Assembly (NCBI GenBank): GCA_009617715.1
Contig: VTFK01000578.1
Coordinates: 1-64,000, forward strand
Direction of reading: 5' to 3'
From: Plectrocnemia conspersa
Taxonomy: Eukaryota; Arthropoda; Insecta; Trichoptera; Polycentropodidae
Length of the DNA stretch: 64,000 bases
The position numbers and the translations under genes are program-made. Below, one piece after another: positions 1-12,400 of the stretch; position 1 is the first letter of the stretch, and each line of letters starts with the position of its first letter. A model generated the notes under the pieces. The model did not search any database. It saw only the letters and a list, made by a program, of their open reading frames with translations, and was not told the origin of the DNA.

Positions 1-639
1 TACTCGCGGCAATATGTCATCTTAATACTTTACCTTATCTCCCTACATGACTCGATTTTTATGACACACACAAATGACGCGGATTTTTACGACAGATGAT
101 AATTCATGTCCTTACTTCGCATAGTGATTTACCGCCGACCTGTGATGTGCTTAAATCGAGCATTAAATACATTATCCTATATGTGATAAATGCAAAGCTC
201 GCTTTGTGAATATGAAAGCTTTTTATGTAAGTTGTTTGATATGTATTGCCTTTTAATGTTTAGATCGACACTAAATTATTTATTTGAACTAAAGTCTAAA
301 TTACATAGATACAAAACTTGATTGGTAAAATAACATGTTGAAAATTTTTTAATGCGTTATTCTAATAAACAACGTAACAAAATATATTCCTAACTAATTT
401 AATTTTTATTTTTTACTTAAATGCTATTTCTCTATTTAAGCAATAAGCTAATTTTATATGTAATATATTTCTTTATTGCTCTTTTCTCCCAGCAACTACG
501 CACTTAAGAAAGTAAACATAAATATAAAATATTAATATTATTACAAAAGTCGAGGAAATGAGACCGATTAACATGTTGCCTTGTATGTAAAAGATAATGA
601 AAAAAGTAGTAATCAAACAATTTAAATATTTCATTATTT
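1..639. other. AT-rich non-coding sequence
   Basis: No coding potential or repeat pair recognised. The first 200 bases are a little less AT-rich than what follows. Confidence 0.6.
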
Positions 640-970
640 CTCAAAACATTCTATTAGAACAACAATCGGGATTCATAAAAAAACATTGTTGGGCAAGAAT
701 ACGAACAAAATCATTAGAGCAGCTTTCTTTGATTTTAAGAGAGCTTTCAATACAATAGACAGAATAATTATGTTAAAAAATTATAGATTTAATGTATTAG
801 TAAAAAGTTTGATAATTATTTAAAAAAGTAAACTTTAGAAAATAATATCATACGGTTTACCACAGGGGTCCAAATTAAGAGCATTTTTGTTTATATTATA
901 TTTAATTGATATAATTAAAAATATAAAAAAAAATAGAATACATATGTTTGCGTACAACACTTTAATTTAA
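640..970 (+). mobile_element. decayed non-LTR reverse transcriptase relic
   Basis: The plus strand gives a reading AAFFDFKRAFNTIDRIIMLK (about 718-778), matching the RT motif around the first catalytic Asp (FxDFxKAFDTxDH...LLxKL). After a frame break comes SYGLPQGSKLRAFLFILYLI (about 850-908), matching the PQGS/LGPxLF-I-YIND motif. It ends in MFAYNT where the FADDT catalytic box should be, so the two aspartates are lost. Upstream, a QQSGFIKKHC reading fits the QxGFxKxxS motif. Family-level assignment (CR1/I/R1-like) is not possible from this much. It is inactive. Confidence 0.7.
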
Positions 971-1079
971 TGCACCGTTCATCACAATGAGGATAAAATT
1001 TATTCTAGAATCTCTCAAGAATAATAATTTTACATGTCACACCACAAGTCTCAGATGTTTCTTTTTGTTACAAATATAA

Positions 1080-1800
1080 GTTTTCGATGTTAGCCTTCTA
1101 TCGAGGTGAATTTTCAAGATAATCTGGAGTTCCCTTGAAGTTTTCATTTTACGTTAAGTGATACTGTATGATAAGTATCATTTTTCAGCGTATATATAAC
1201 AGGGATTGATATATTTTCATTGGATTTGATTCCATATTTAGAAAGCCAAGCTTGAAGTTTTGAGAGATGAACTTGTATGATATTTTTGAGTCAGTATTAC
1301 AAATGTAGCAATTCTGATTGATTCTAAACATCTGATTAAAGTCTATTGTGTGTATTAAATACAGCTTCGTTTTAATAACACTCCATGATTTTTGCTACAG
1401 TTTTGTGTTTAGTTCCTCAATCATGTTTTTAAAAAGTAGTATACGGTGCCCCACTTTGCCAAAAGAATAGATTATATCTAAGAATACGACTGAAAAATAT
1501 TTTTATTTTTAATCTCTGAATTTATGTGCTTGTAGTGTTAATTTCTAAAGGCAAATTGCTAATTTGGTTAAAGATAAGATTTCTTAATTGCTAGTTTAAA
1601 ATTATTTTTAGTAGTATTTGATTGAAAAATCTTAAGCTCTCTTATCAGAAAGAAGAAATCTTCTGATTGTTCGTGATTTGTCTATTTAATTCCTCTTTCA
1701 TCAGCGTCACAATTTCAATCGGATCATCATCAGTATTATATTTATTTTCGTTAATTATTCAGATATCTGTACTATCTTCCCTTAAAAAAAAATTCCAATA
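1080..1800 (-). mobile_element. old Jockey-clade LINE relic
   Basis: On the minus strand VVFLDIIYSFGKVGHRILLF (about 1490-1431) matches the Jockey RT motif VFLDIxxAFDxVWHxGLL. Further on, LYLIHTIDFNQMFRI and an ATFVILT reading (about 1353-1290) replace LYxIYTxDLP...ATFADDT. QVHLSKLQAWLSKYGIKSNE, then PVIYTLKND, HTVSLN (about 1286-1160) match the LQxHLxxLxxWLxKWxIKxNxxKS..VTFTL region. DDPIEIVTLMKEEL (about 1733-1692) suits the segment before the RT. An EKAEFLSN reading near 2350 hints that the relic extends to about 2420. It has many frameshifts, stops and a lost DD box. Confidence 0.68.
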
Positions 1801-4708
1801 AATCTTCTCTAATATAATAAAGTACGTTTTTTTGGACTGATCTTCAAGATGTTTTATTTTTGAATACATGAATAAGCTTTTGTAAAAAAAAATGTATTAA
1901 ACCAATGAACTGCTTATTTCTTCTTTCAGCGCTTCAAACATTTCTTTTCAGACATTTTTTCCAATAGAAAGTTAATAATAAGTTCAGAAGTCAGTAAATT
2001 AACATCTCGACGACTTTAAGCTTTAACTGCCACTATTAAAGGATCGAGTATTTCAGAAATAGTTTGTAATTAAGCTAAAATTCGAATAATTAATACAGTC
2101 CTTTTAACTTGAAAAAAATTCTATCATGGAAATTCCATCTTGTCTTTATGTCTCAGTTCAATAGCAAATTCACTTTTTACATATTTTAAGCCTTTTCTAA
2201 ACACTTTTTTTAATTTTTACAGTATCTTTAAGAGCATAATAGAAGTTAAGTTTCAAACTCACTACCACATTAATAGTTTCAGGAAACTTTCTTCAAAGTT
2301 TTGTGATATTATATAATTGTATTAAGTGAACGATTGCTTAAGAATTCAGCTTTTTCTTTGACTCATTTTTCGTTATTAAGTCTGATTTGGGAGAGAATTG
2401 TTTAGGGTTTCTTATACTTTTGATTACCTACCAAAAAGAGTATTTTTTGAACTCTGTTTTTAAGGCTAATTTGAAAGACTAATAGACTTATTATGATTTT
2501 CCAATAAAGTATAAAAATATTTTTAAAAAAACATTTTTTATTTGATAATAAAATCGTAATATATGTATATGTATAATTTTGTTAAGATCATACTTTTTGC
2601 AATTATGGTTATGTTTTAGGTCTACTAAAGTGGCATACTTTATTAAAACGATACAATGATATTTTTTTGCTTCTCTTACTAAATAAAAAAAATATTCTAG
2701 AAGCAATTATTAGGCCTAATCCTGTATGTGAATTATTTATGACTCTCATTGCTTTCTTTTGCATAACTTATAACCTCCGTATTTATAATATTTTAATACC
2801 CATCGTCTTTATAGTTATTAAATTATAAATTAATTTAAAATGTACAGATTTTTTGTATAAATTCTTATAACAATTTAATTAATAAAAAAATACGATATAT
2901 TATTTTAACATACCTTTTGACTTGTCAATTCGTATTCGAGTTCATTTGAAGACTACAAGGTGCTAATATCACCGTGTCCAAACGTTGCCGGTCCGATTAT
3001 CTCCAACCCTTCCAGCCATTAGGTACGAATGAAAGCATTCCATCCCCGTTGCTATCTCAGCACATCTATCAGAACTACGACTAACAAGTTGGTGCAATAA
3101 AACTATACCGACCCACCGTGTGATATAATTTGACGCACTACGCCGCTTATGCTAATGCCGCAAACCGGCGTCAATATTTTTTACCTTTAAAACAAAAAGG
3201 TATAATTAATATTATTGAAATGAAAATATGTATTTTTTAAATTTTTATTTCTATTTTACTTTTTTTATAAATATATTCTTGCTATGATTTTTTCCCTTTT
3301 TCCCGGCTTACTTATATAAAATAATGTTTTACTATAATATTATTGGAGTAATTTATTGTACCCCTTATAAAGACAAAGGACTAGCAAAGAACGCTATGGA
3401 ATAAATTTCATCACATATGTAAATAGACTGCAATGCAAATAGTTATTGCTTCATATATTGCAATACAAAATTTGTAGAAAAATAAGTTATTTATTTTTTA
3501 TAATCTGTGTTCTATTTTATGTGAAAAAAATATAATCACCGTCAGTTAAGCATTGCCGCCGGTTTACAAAAGGACCGTAACAGATATGACCAGTATTTTG
3601 ACTTGACCATCATAGACGATACACTTTGATATCAACTCACTAATTACAGTTAACATCTGCCCTATAAAACACTTAGCGTGCGCCTGCCGTAAAGCAGGAA
3701 AAAAGTCTCAACTCTTTCCCTTTCCTTTATTATTATTATAGTTTTTTTCTTCCACATACTCGCTCGTATTCTAATGTCTATTTATTATTTAATTTAGTCT
3801 AATACTTGGACGAAGAATCACCTGCTCGTAATTCTTTGGATATGAAGCACGCGTGCCTCGTTTTTGATTGATGATTTGTTTGATATGTATTTAATTAAGC
3901 ATGCGAATATGGGTAAATTAGTTTTTAATCTATGTTATACTTTAATATTAAATACAAATTAAAATTATTTACATTTCTATTAAACAAATATTTGAGGATT
4001 AATATTTTATTATTATTTTATTAAAATATGTACTATGTATCATTTTATATTTTATTTAAAAATAACAATGATTTAAAAAGCGATTTATTTTGCAAAAAAT
4101 GTTGATGAATTAAATACCCGTTTTTTATTGCTATTTTGTAATAAAATGCGACATACTAGTAATTACATATTCTTTAAAACATACATAGACCAACTTTACC
4201 ATATACTTTCAACTTAATTACACAAAAATCACATATTGCTTATGCGGAACAATACAAAAAACAAACATTTCCACCGTGCAATTGATTTGATTATAGACCC
4301 ACAGTTGACCTCTTTTCACGGACAGGTGTTCTTTTACATCAAAAGATTATTCACTACAAAAAAAACACAAGGCACCCAATCGAGGGTTTATCTAGTTTAA
4401 CCCTTTCGGTTTCTTTAATAAGCGAGCAAAGCAAAAAACTCATAATTTCATATCTAAAAACCCTTATTTGATTAGCTCGAAAAAAAGGCACGCATGACTT
4501 AACTATTTGTTTAATGTTATTTTTTTATCATAATAAAATATAAATGTGTACGGATTGCATGAATTTATTCATATTTAACTAATTAAACTAGCCCGTGTGA
4601 TAATGCACTTATTCTGGCAGGTGCTTCTATGGCAGGAAGGGCTTTTATCTATTTGAGAAGTTAAATTATTTTGTCGGGGATAATTGTTACTCCCGAGGAG
4701 GCGTTTAT

Positions 4709-4733
4709 GCCTCTAGAAGAGTAAACTAGAGGC
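4709..4733. repeat. short inverted repeat (GCCTCTAG / CTAGAGGC)
   Basis: Perfect 8-bp arms at 4709-4716 and 4726-4733 with a 9-base loop, inside a less AT-rich island (4610-4810). Confidence 0.5.
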
Positions 4734-5660
4734 GTATCTTGGAGGTTATCGCTTATTTATTTCGATCGTTACTCTAGGTTTATTGAGGGGCTACGATAAG
4801 TGTCTGCTGACGACATAATATATAATGTAAAATAATAATGTCACGTTAAGGGTCATTAAATGAGGGTGTATCTGAATCTGCACTGATATCTTTTGATTTA
4901 AATAAACTAGATTAATCAATAAAAAATTCAATTTATAATATATAAAGTCAATAATTTTTACATTTAATGCAAATTGCAGAGCAAAATAATAAAATATTTA
5001 AGGAACTTTTGATTATTATGCATTTTATTATTAAATGTTTTATATTCTTCTGCAAGTATCACATAAAAAAATAGCATTTTTATTATCAAATAATAATCCA
5101 TATCTTAATGCTATCTACATGTTTTAAGTTACATAGGCATTTTTTTATTTTATTTTCCTTGATCACATGTGAACGAACTGGAAGTCTTTCAGATCCTCCT
5201 TTTTTTCAATCATCACGTGTTATCGTCACAAAGGCGATTGTATTTAATTTACCTGCTTGAAAATCTATTATGTCGGCTAATAGAAAAGTGAAGAGTGTTT
5301 AGAAACGGATCAAAACAAAGATGGCTCCTGACTCCGGAGAAAACGGACATCATGACACTGATATGTCCAGTCTTTAGTCACGCCCTATAAAATAAGATAG
5401 GGTTTTCTGATGCGTGTTACATGGTCGTCACTTTTATTTTTGACTATTTTTAAAACAAAGATAGTGTTGTTGCTCACTATAAAGTCGATGCTCTTAATTT
5501 GCTGATAAAACACTCATACATTAATATTATTTTCAATTATTTAATTCTATCCGCAGTTGTTATTTTTTTTTTATTAATATTATTATTTTTAAAATCTAAA
5601 AAGATACTGTTTAAATCATCTTATATTCGAACCAGACACTTCATATTAAAAGCACATAAT

Positions 5661-5781
5661 GCTTATTAACCTTAGGAGCAGTCCCCATTAAACAAATCAC
5701 TTGCGGTGAGGCATTTAATGGGGGCGTCCGGCCAAGGACAAAAAAGGCGACCGATACTGCGGTGATGGACTGCTAATAAGC
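5661..5781. repeat. nested inverted repeats, possible structured RNA or cruciform
   Basis: The outer arms are GCTTATTA (5661-5668) and GCAGTCC (5678-5684). They pair in order with the continuous run GGACTGCTAATAAGC (5767-5781), leaving a 9-base bulge. Nested inside, CCCCATTAAA (5683-5692) faces TTTAATGGGG (5714-5723), competing for two bases. A small GTCC/GGAC stem lies near 5726-5739. The layout is closed and multi-branched, with balanced composition compared with its AT-rich surroundings. No known RNA family is recognised. Confidence 0.45.
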
Positions 5782-6449
5782 CTTCAATATGAGACATGAA
5801 AAATAAAATAATGATAGAAACTACAGCTTCAGGTTAAAAAATAGTAATGTGTTGTCCTTTGTTGTCTGTTGTGCTTTTTGACACAAGATCAATTGTTCGT
5901 CATAGTTCAAAACTTCTTATGTTCTTGGTGCCAAAATAAGGTAAATATTTTTTTAGATCCTTTTAGAAAGTGTGACTAATTGTTATTTAAATTAATACAT
6001 CCAAGTTTTCTGTATTATTTTAAAAAGCTTTGATCGTGCCGTCTTATTTTTTTCGAAAAATAGAGGTTTTTATAGTAAAATAACACGATGTATCAACTAA
6101 AACTTTATAGACAAGGTTTGTTTAATAATCGCTGTCTCGCACTTTTTAGATAAAATCGATATTCTACCTATTTATTGTTCTTTTGTACCATATGTGCCAA
6201 CGGAATAATTTTTTTTGCTATACCTGCTTTTCTTTGTATTTCAAAATTCACCTAAAAATGACTAATTATCTTATATCATTATCTGTTGCCAGAATCAACT
6301 TTAATTAAAACTTTAAGAACATACGCACAACCTTTTATTAAAGGATTACATAAAATATGAATTAAATAATATTATTTATTACAAATATTAGACATAAACC
6401 ATGAAATATGGGGTCCTTTATGTTCTAGTTAAGGTTAAAGATATGTGAA

Positions 6450-6491
6450 AAAATTCTATTTATCATGTTATGACATGATAAATAGAATTTT
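6450..6491. repeat. perfect 19-bp stem-loop
   Basis: AAAATTCTATTTATCATGT (6450-6468) and its exact reverse complement (6473-6491) flank a 4-base loop. The perfect pairing in AT-rich DNA could be a hairpin, a foldback remnant or a replication-slippage product. Confidence 0.75.
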
Positions 6492-8039
6492 AGAATTTAC
6501 ATAAATTAAAATTTCAATTTATATGAACATCATTTTTTTTAAATTTTGATTCGATAATAAAAAAGTTAATTATTTACATTAAACCCAAATTTACGAATAC
6601 AATAAAATATTTGTGATAGTTTTCGATATGGCACGTATTAGTATGTTTGAAAAAAACGGCTCGTATAAGATAGAGTGTGGGATAAAATGATTTGGATAAG
6701 TATCGACTCGTGCGTTCACCTGTTGTTTTATTGCCTTTCCTTGTTTGGATTTACCTGTGTGCCACCTTTTAATTTCACGTGGGTCACACAGCCACCGTAT
6801 CCAAGCACAAAAAATGCCCGAACATGTCATTAGGCCATGACTGTGAAAATTGAGAAATTAGAAAGCCACCCAAGGATAACAGAAAATGGACGAAGGGAGG
6901 GATTTGTCATTAAAATAAATAATTTCATATATTTTTAACCAAATTACACTACATTAGGTTCATCTAGTTTGGAAGGTAATAAATTTATTAGAAGTTGATG
7001 TTTATTAATTATTATTGTTTTTATTTTTGGTAGAGAATTGTATATTATGTAAGTTTTTGTGGATGGCACTGCATTATTGTTTAGGAATTATTTACTAATT
7101 TATATTTACATGACTTAATGCGCACTTTATTCATATATGAAATCTCTTTTACATAATATGTGTAATGGAACATGTTGTTCTAATCAAAATAATTATTTGC
7201 TTCGATATGCCCATAGTGTTATATTTTTTTCTGATACTCATATACAGCATCTTGTGTAATCTGATTTATACAATCATAAACAAGAAATATTGTGATGAAT
7301 TTCTTAGCCATCAATAAATATACCGCAATTTAATCACCAAATTACAAACGGACGATCATCGTCCATTTAATAAATTTATGACTTCCTAAGCAATAAAATG
7401 TCATAAATTCCAAAAAAGGTTGATGACAACTCACCGGCAAATATGTGCCAGTGGATCTCGAAATTTATTTGCGCCGCTTCGAGTTAAATCATAAAATACG
7501 GATCAAGTTGTTATTAACTAATCTTTTATACGAAAGCTTCTTTGCTTTACCAAACCGGTCAGTTTTATTGGCACCCAGCTATAAAATCACACGGATCGTA
7601 TTTATAGGATAATATTATATTCGAACGAAGACCAAAGTATTGCAAATGCCATTTCAAAAAATAATAATGTCGATTGGACAAGTTCATCGAAACATCGGGT
7701 ACGAAAAACGGGACTTGGCACACTTTGATACAAAGGTGTGGCGACAAAAGTCGAGTTAATCAAATGTCACGGAATTCGTTGCTAGTTTGATTATTTAATT
7801 ATTTGTTTGGTCGTGCATAACGATCCATAAGAATAGAATACGTGACATATTATGTTGGGTGGTAAGAGCAAAGGCAGCAATTTCTAAAATATTTATTTTT
7901 ATTTATAGTCAATCTACCATTGCGTTAGAAAATACTTAACGAAGTTAACACAATCAATAAATATTTAAATATTTGTACGGGAAATTAAGAAAATTTAGCG
8001 CAACATAATCTTTAATGATCTATCGGAATACTTCTACTT

Positions 8040-8840
8040 ATTATGTTGTCATGTCTGATTCCAGACTTTAGCGACCATCCTGTTGATCAGTTTAACTTAT
8101 TCTTCCTTACGAAACACTTCTGCTGTAATTCCCGTCCATATGTTTATATATTTTACATTTAAAACGTCTTCCTCCGATCCATTTTTTACCGCCAATTTTA
8201 CCCATTATTCAGGTATCATGTGAACGAGGTACTCCATTTTATTTTATTTTCCCCAGTTTTATGGTTGAGAGTAGATCTCGATCACGTCTAATCATTAGGA
8301 GAATTCGGTTTATCGATATTTATTTATAGGCCACTTTTTAAGCAATCTAATTGCCACTATACAAGGATTTTTAAAAGTCATCAACGGTCTTAGCAAATAT
8401 TTCATCAGCATAACGAATGTTAGTAATTGTCTCCCCAATTTTTTTTATTTTCTATTAACCCTATAGTGCTTTTTTGAATATGGTTTCAGAGTACAAATTT
8501 AAAAAAGGAAAAGAAAAAACACATCCTTGTTTGATCACTTTTTAGACACATCACTTTTTAGTTTGATCTCCCTCAACGCTTATTATTGCTGATTGATTGC
8601 AAAACAAATTTTTGAGAAGCCTTACATCTCTGTCATCTAGTTAGATAGAACCTAATCCTTCTATAATATGATTATGCTTTTAAAAAATCTATAAAGCAAA
8701 TATAAACTAGTATACAAACTTCATTACGTTTCTGAAGTAGTGTTTGCATGTAGAAGAGCGCTTTTTGTGTACATAGGCCAACCTTTTCCAAACGTGTGTA
8801 AATTCTTTCTTGTTTTTTTTAACATAATTTTAGCCAGTGA
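8040..8840 (-). mobile_element. decayed RTE-like LINE reverse transcriptase
   Basis: Minus-strand readings, in protein order, are RIYTRLEKVGLCTQKALFYM and TLLQKRNEVCILVYICFIDF (about 8820-8690; compare the RTE pattern RRIxxxIExxL...QR..EVxxxLYVCFIDYxKAFD). Next come LDDRDVRLLKNLFCNQSAII (about 8644-8585) and KQGCVFSFPFLNLYSETIF (about 8535-8480; compare RQGCVLSPLLFNLYSExIF). Then ITNIRYADE (about 8428-8402; compare NxIRYADDT). The catalytic YADD has become YADE, with a frameshift after it and several stops, so it is inactive. The clade call rests on remembered family patterns. Confidence 0.72.
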
Positions 8841-8849
8841 CCCATTAAT

Positions 8850-9291
8850 CTCTGCACACTGTTAGTCACTGTATACGTTGAAATTGTTTCTTTTTGGTAA
8901 GGAAATAAATTTCGATCGCAAACAGTCGCATGGTATTTTTCCAGAGAAGTATATTCTATTGTGATATTTTGTGAAAATGTTTAAATTTTCTTCGTTCGAT
9001 TTTTCAAAATTCTTTGAGTTTTGAACTTTTTATGGTTGGTTCTTATTTGTAATGCCTTATATGTGGTCCTAATGATTTACTTTTTACTTAGTCCAAATAT
9101 TTTTTCCTTTGTGTCTTTCAGGAGTGGCAATATTTGCTGTTTTATTCGTAGGCCGTAGAATATCAGTTTTACTAAAATTTACTTCAAACACCTGATCACT
9201 TATCAGGTATTGGCCAAGCTTTCAACAACAAAAAAAAAGATTACTTAATGAAACCCTTTTTGGAACAATTTTTCTGAAAAACAATAGTCTT
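8850..9291. other. non-coding, possibly the 5' part of the RTE-like relic
   Basis: A minus-strand reading around 9200-9090 (EVNFSKTDILRPTNKTANI) is free of stops for about 40 codons and lies upstream of the RTE-like RT. It could be a remnant of the element's 5' coding part, but I cannot match it to a motif. Confidence 0.3.
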
Positions 9292-9434
9292 ATTAATTTT
9301 TATCTTGAGAATAAATCTTTAATCACGCGTTAAAAGCGCCATAAGCTAAATTTCATTAATCTACGACACGGCTGTAAGTTGTAAGGCAAAGAGAGATTCA
9401 CTAAAAGCATTATTAAATGCATCACAACAACCAT
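9292..9434 (+). repeat. dispersed non-coding repeat, copy 1
   Basis: About 140 bp that recurs in the same orientation at 13850-13988. The best-kept core is ACGCGTTAAAAGCGCCATAA, then CTAAATTTCATT, TTGTAAGGCA, AGAGATTCA and TATTAAATGCATCACAAC. No ORF, terminal repeats or poly-A. It could be a duplicated regulatory element or a degraded short transposon. Confidence 0.7.
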
Positions 9435-12400
9435 TCTGAAAAACGGCAGTCTTGTCGCTGTCGTTACACTTAGAAATTTATTCATTAATAATATACATTA
9501 TTTATATTTTTTGAGACAAAAATTATTATATTTTTTTTATTTTAAAATATACGTAAAAAAAGATTAACATAGTAAAAAAACAGCTTTACATAATATCGAC
9601 ATACTTTACATATTTATAGAATTTTTTACCCTTTTCTCTACATTTTAAATAAGCTTAAAATATGTAGTGTTTATATGAATATATTTATGAAATTGTAGAA
9701 AATCATGTTAATCTATAAAAAATGTTAAAGATATTATTTTATTTATTACAAATCTGATCATTATGAATTGTCCCAAGCAGATTGCCCCAATGCGTCATGA
9801 TGGTTTTTATAGCATAGGACCAAATCTGACGGAGGCCAAAGATATTAATATACATATATTTTAAGTACGTTTAGAAAAAAATATAAACTCATTTTTAGGT
9901 TTTTAACATTTATTTTCAGTGCTCATTTTATTGTCTATATATTATCTTACTTTGATTATACTCATTTTTTTATTGCTTTTGGTTTTATTATATTTGTTCA
10001 CATATGAGAGTATTATAAGATTTTAATAATAAGTTGGACATAATTCATTGCTTTTCTGTTTTTACGAGGGACTGGCGTATCGCTAATTCTTAAATCATTG
10101 ATGATTTTTATGACCACAGCATACAACCTATATTTTGCATGTGTGCATATAAAATAAAATATAATGAAACATGTATATTTAACCATAAAGTAGAATAGAG
10201 TCTATGTATATATTTAATTAAATGGGGAGTAAAACAAATACATTATAAAATCACAAACATTGTATCGTTTAGAATGTAACGGCAATAAAGATCGAAACGA
10301 CTTATTTTAATGTCTCTATTAATATTTTTTTAATTACTGATAATGATTTATTAAATGCCTTCGTTAAAAGCGATTTAACCCTTTAACAATGTTTTCTGGC
10401 TTCGCATAAAGTATAGTGTAATAAAATTGTTTATGAGTCCATGATTTATGACTTGTTTAAAATTGGCAAATAAGTTTCTTGTAGCCAATTTTGTAATATG
10501 CAAAGGGCTACCACACATTTTCCAATAGTTGAGACAGAGATAAATGCATATTCAAAATTTTAGGTATGTCCCTTTTATATCGCAACATTGTTGGCGATTT
10601 TTCATTACAGTTTTTAACATCACTGCTCTCAAACTGTAGCTCACCATTCTTATTGACATTAACGTCCTTTATGTGGACAGGATAATTTATTGTTCAGTAA
10701 ATATTTCTATAGATGACAGTGTTCCAATTAAAACGTAATATGGGCAAAGCTAAATCAATTTGGCGATTAACCGAGCCGTTATTTGTTTGCTTACAATTTA
10801 ACCTTTGTTCGGATGCAAAACTCGAGCAGGATGTTGTAATTGTTCTTATGGAGATGTAATAAAGTCTCGTTTTGCATAATCGATGCATGGGTATCGAAGG
10901 ATAACGAGAATGATGCCTTTATTTGCATTTAAAGGCATCCTCCGACCAATTCGAGAGATTGACTCGAATGTATTGTTTTCAGTCATAAATTAACATATAA
11001 ATGTAGATTATTACTATACAACTATTATATGAGAAATAAAATGTAACGTATTAAAGCATAAACATACAAATAAAGTTTGTCCTTTAATTCTTAATTAAAT
11101 GTTAATTTTTTTATTATATTATAGATACTTTGGCGTAAAATTTTAATGACAGCGACGACTCGTCATTTGTAAAAAAATATAGCGCCGAAGCTTTTAATGC
11201 CTCTTGCAATTTGCGTAGCGTAACAAAACTTCATAATGGCCACCTTTGAGATAATTATGATCTTATCTCACCGTAAATGATTGCATTTTACATCGCACTG
11301 TCAATGTTTTGGGGCCTTAATAGGCGGGGTCATCCATTACGACCATTACTCCAGAAAAAAAAACACCCAATATTACAACAACCACAATTAAATCGCGATT
11401 AGTGGCTGTCGTTTCGGTGAAGGTGCATCGATGCAAAAAAACGCCTCAGGTCTTAAACTTTCACGGATTATCATGTCTTAATGAGGACAATTGCAAATTT
11501 TCTGCAGTACAGTAGTAGTAGCATTGTTTTGTCGTTTGTAACCGGCTACTTCCGGCGCCAGTTGGGGGTCCCGGCGGTCGTAAATAAAATTATAAGGGCC
11601 ACCTGAGACTGAGACCTCTGATATCTCGGTTCGATATAGAGGCACTGAGACGAGCGGAACCAAAGGGAGTTATTGTACAACACTAATAAGATTGATTTAA
11701 AATTATTGGCAAGATGTTAAGCAATGTATTAATGTTAGTGCAGTAGACTTGTTTTTAAAGAAACAGCTGCTAGTTGTCTTAGCTGCGGTACGAGTGACAC
11801 CGAGCACAAATTTTTAAGTTAATTTAATCCTGCTGTGTAAAATTTATACATTCTAAAGTTAATATTGCTGTAAAATATATTTTTAATAGCAGTCTTATTT
11901 TAGCTATACCAAGTGATGTGTAGTGATTATGGCTTATGAGGCAATATTTCATAAACAATCGTGCAATGTATGGTTGCGCATTTTCATGTAATAAAATTTA
12001 ACCTTTTCGATTGCTCATTGCGGGAACGACACGTTGCAGTTCTTGGCAGGTTTTTATTGATTTATTGACAACAACTCTAACCTTTAATTATTTTGCTAGA
12101 ATTTAAAAAATATTGAATCTTACAGAGCGTGGATAATTAGGTAGTTAATTAAAGTTTTGATAAATTTCGATTTTGGCTTTATTTTAGTTAAATCCTTGTA
12201 CGTAATTATTTGTGTTAATTATTTATTTTATTAATTTATTTAACTAATATATCTAATTGTTTATACCCTAAGCAAATATATTCACAACATACATATAAAA
12301 TATAACATAGAAATTAACCGAACATAAAAAAAATACTTTATTATTATAATTTATTTCTTAATACACTAAGGTGTACCTTTATTCCATTTAGTAAACCATT

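Larger units (their letters stand above)
2430..8030. other. non-coding stretch with scattered less AT-rich islands
   Basis: No gene was found in this 5.6-kb stretch. Islands of balanced composition occur at about 2940-3180, 3540-3900, 4230-4810, 5160-5790, 6590-6900 and 7320-7870. Several carry homeodomain-type text, such as TTTAATTAAGCATGCGAATA near 3889. Separately listed hairpins lie at 4709-4733, 5661-5781 and 6450-6491. The islands may be regulatory, but nothing in the sequence proves it. Confidence 0.5.
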
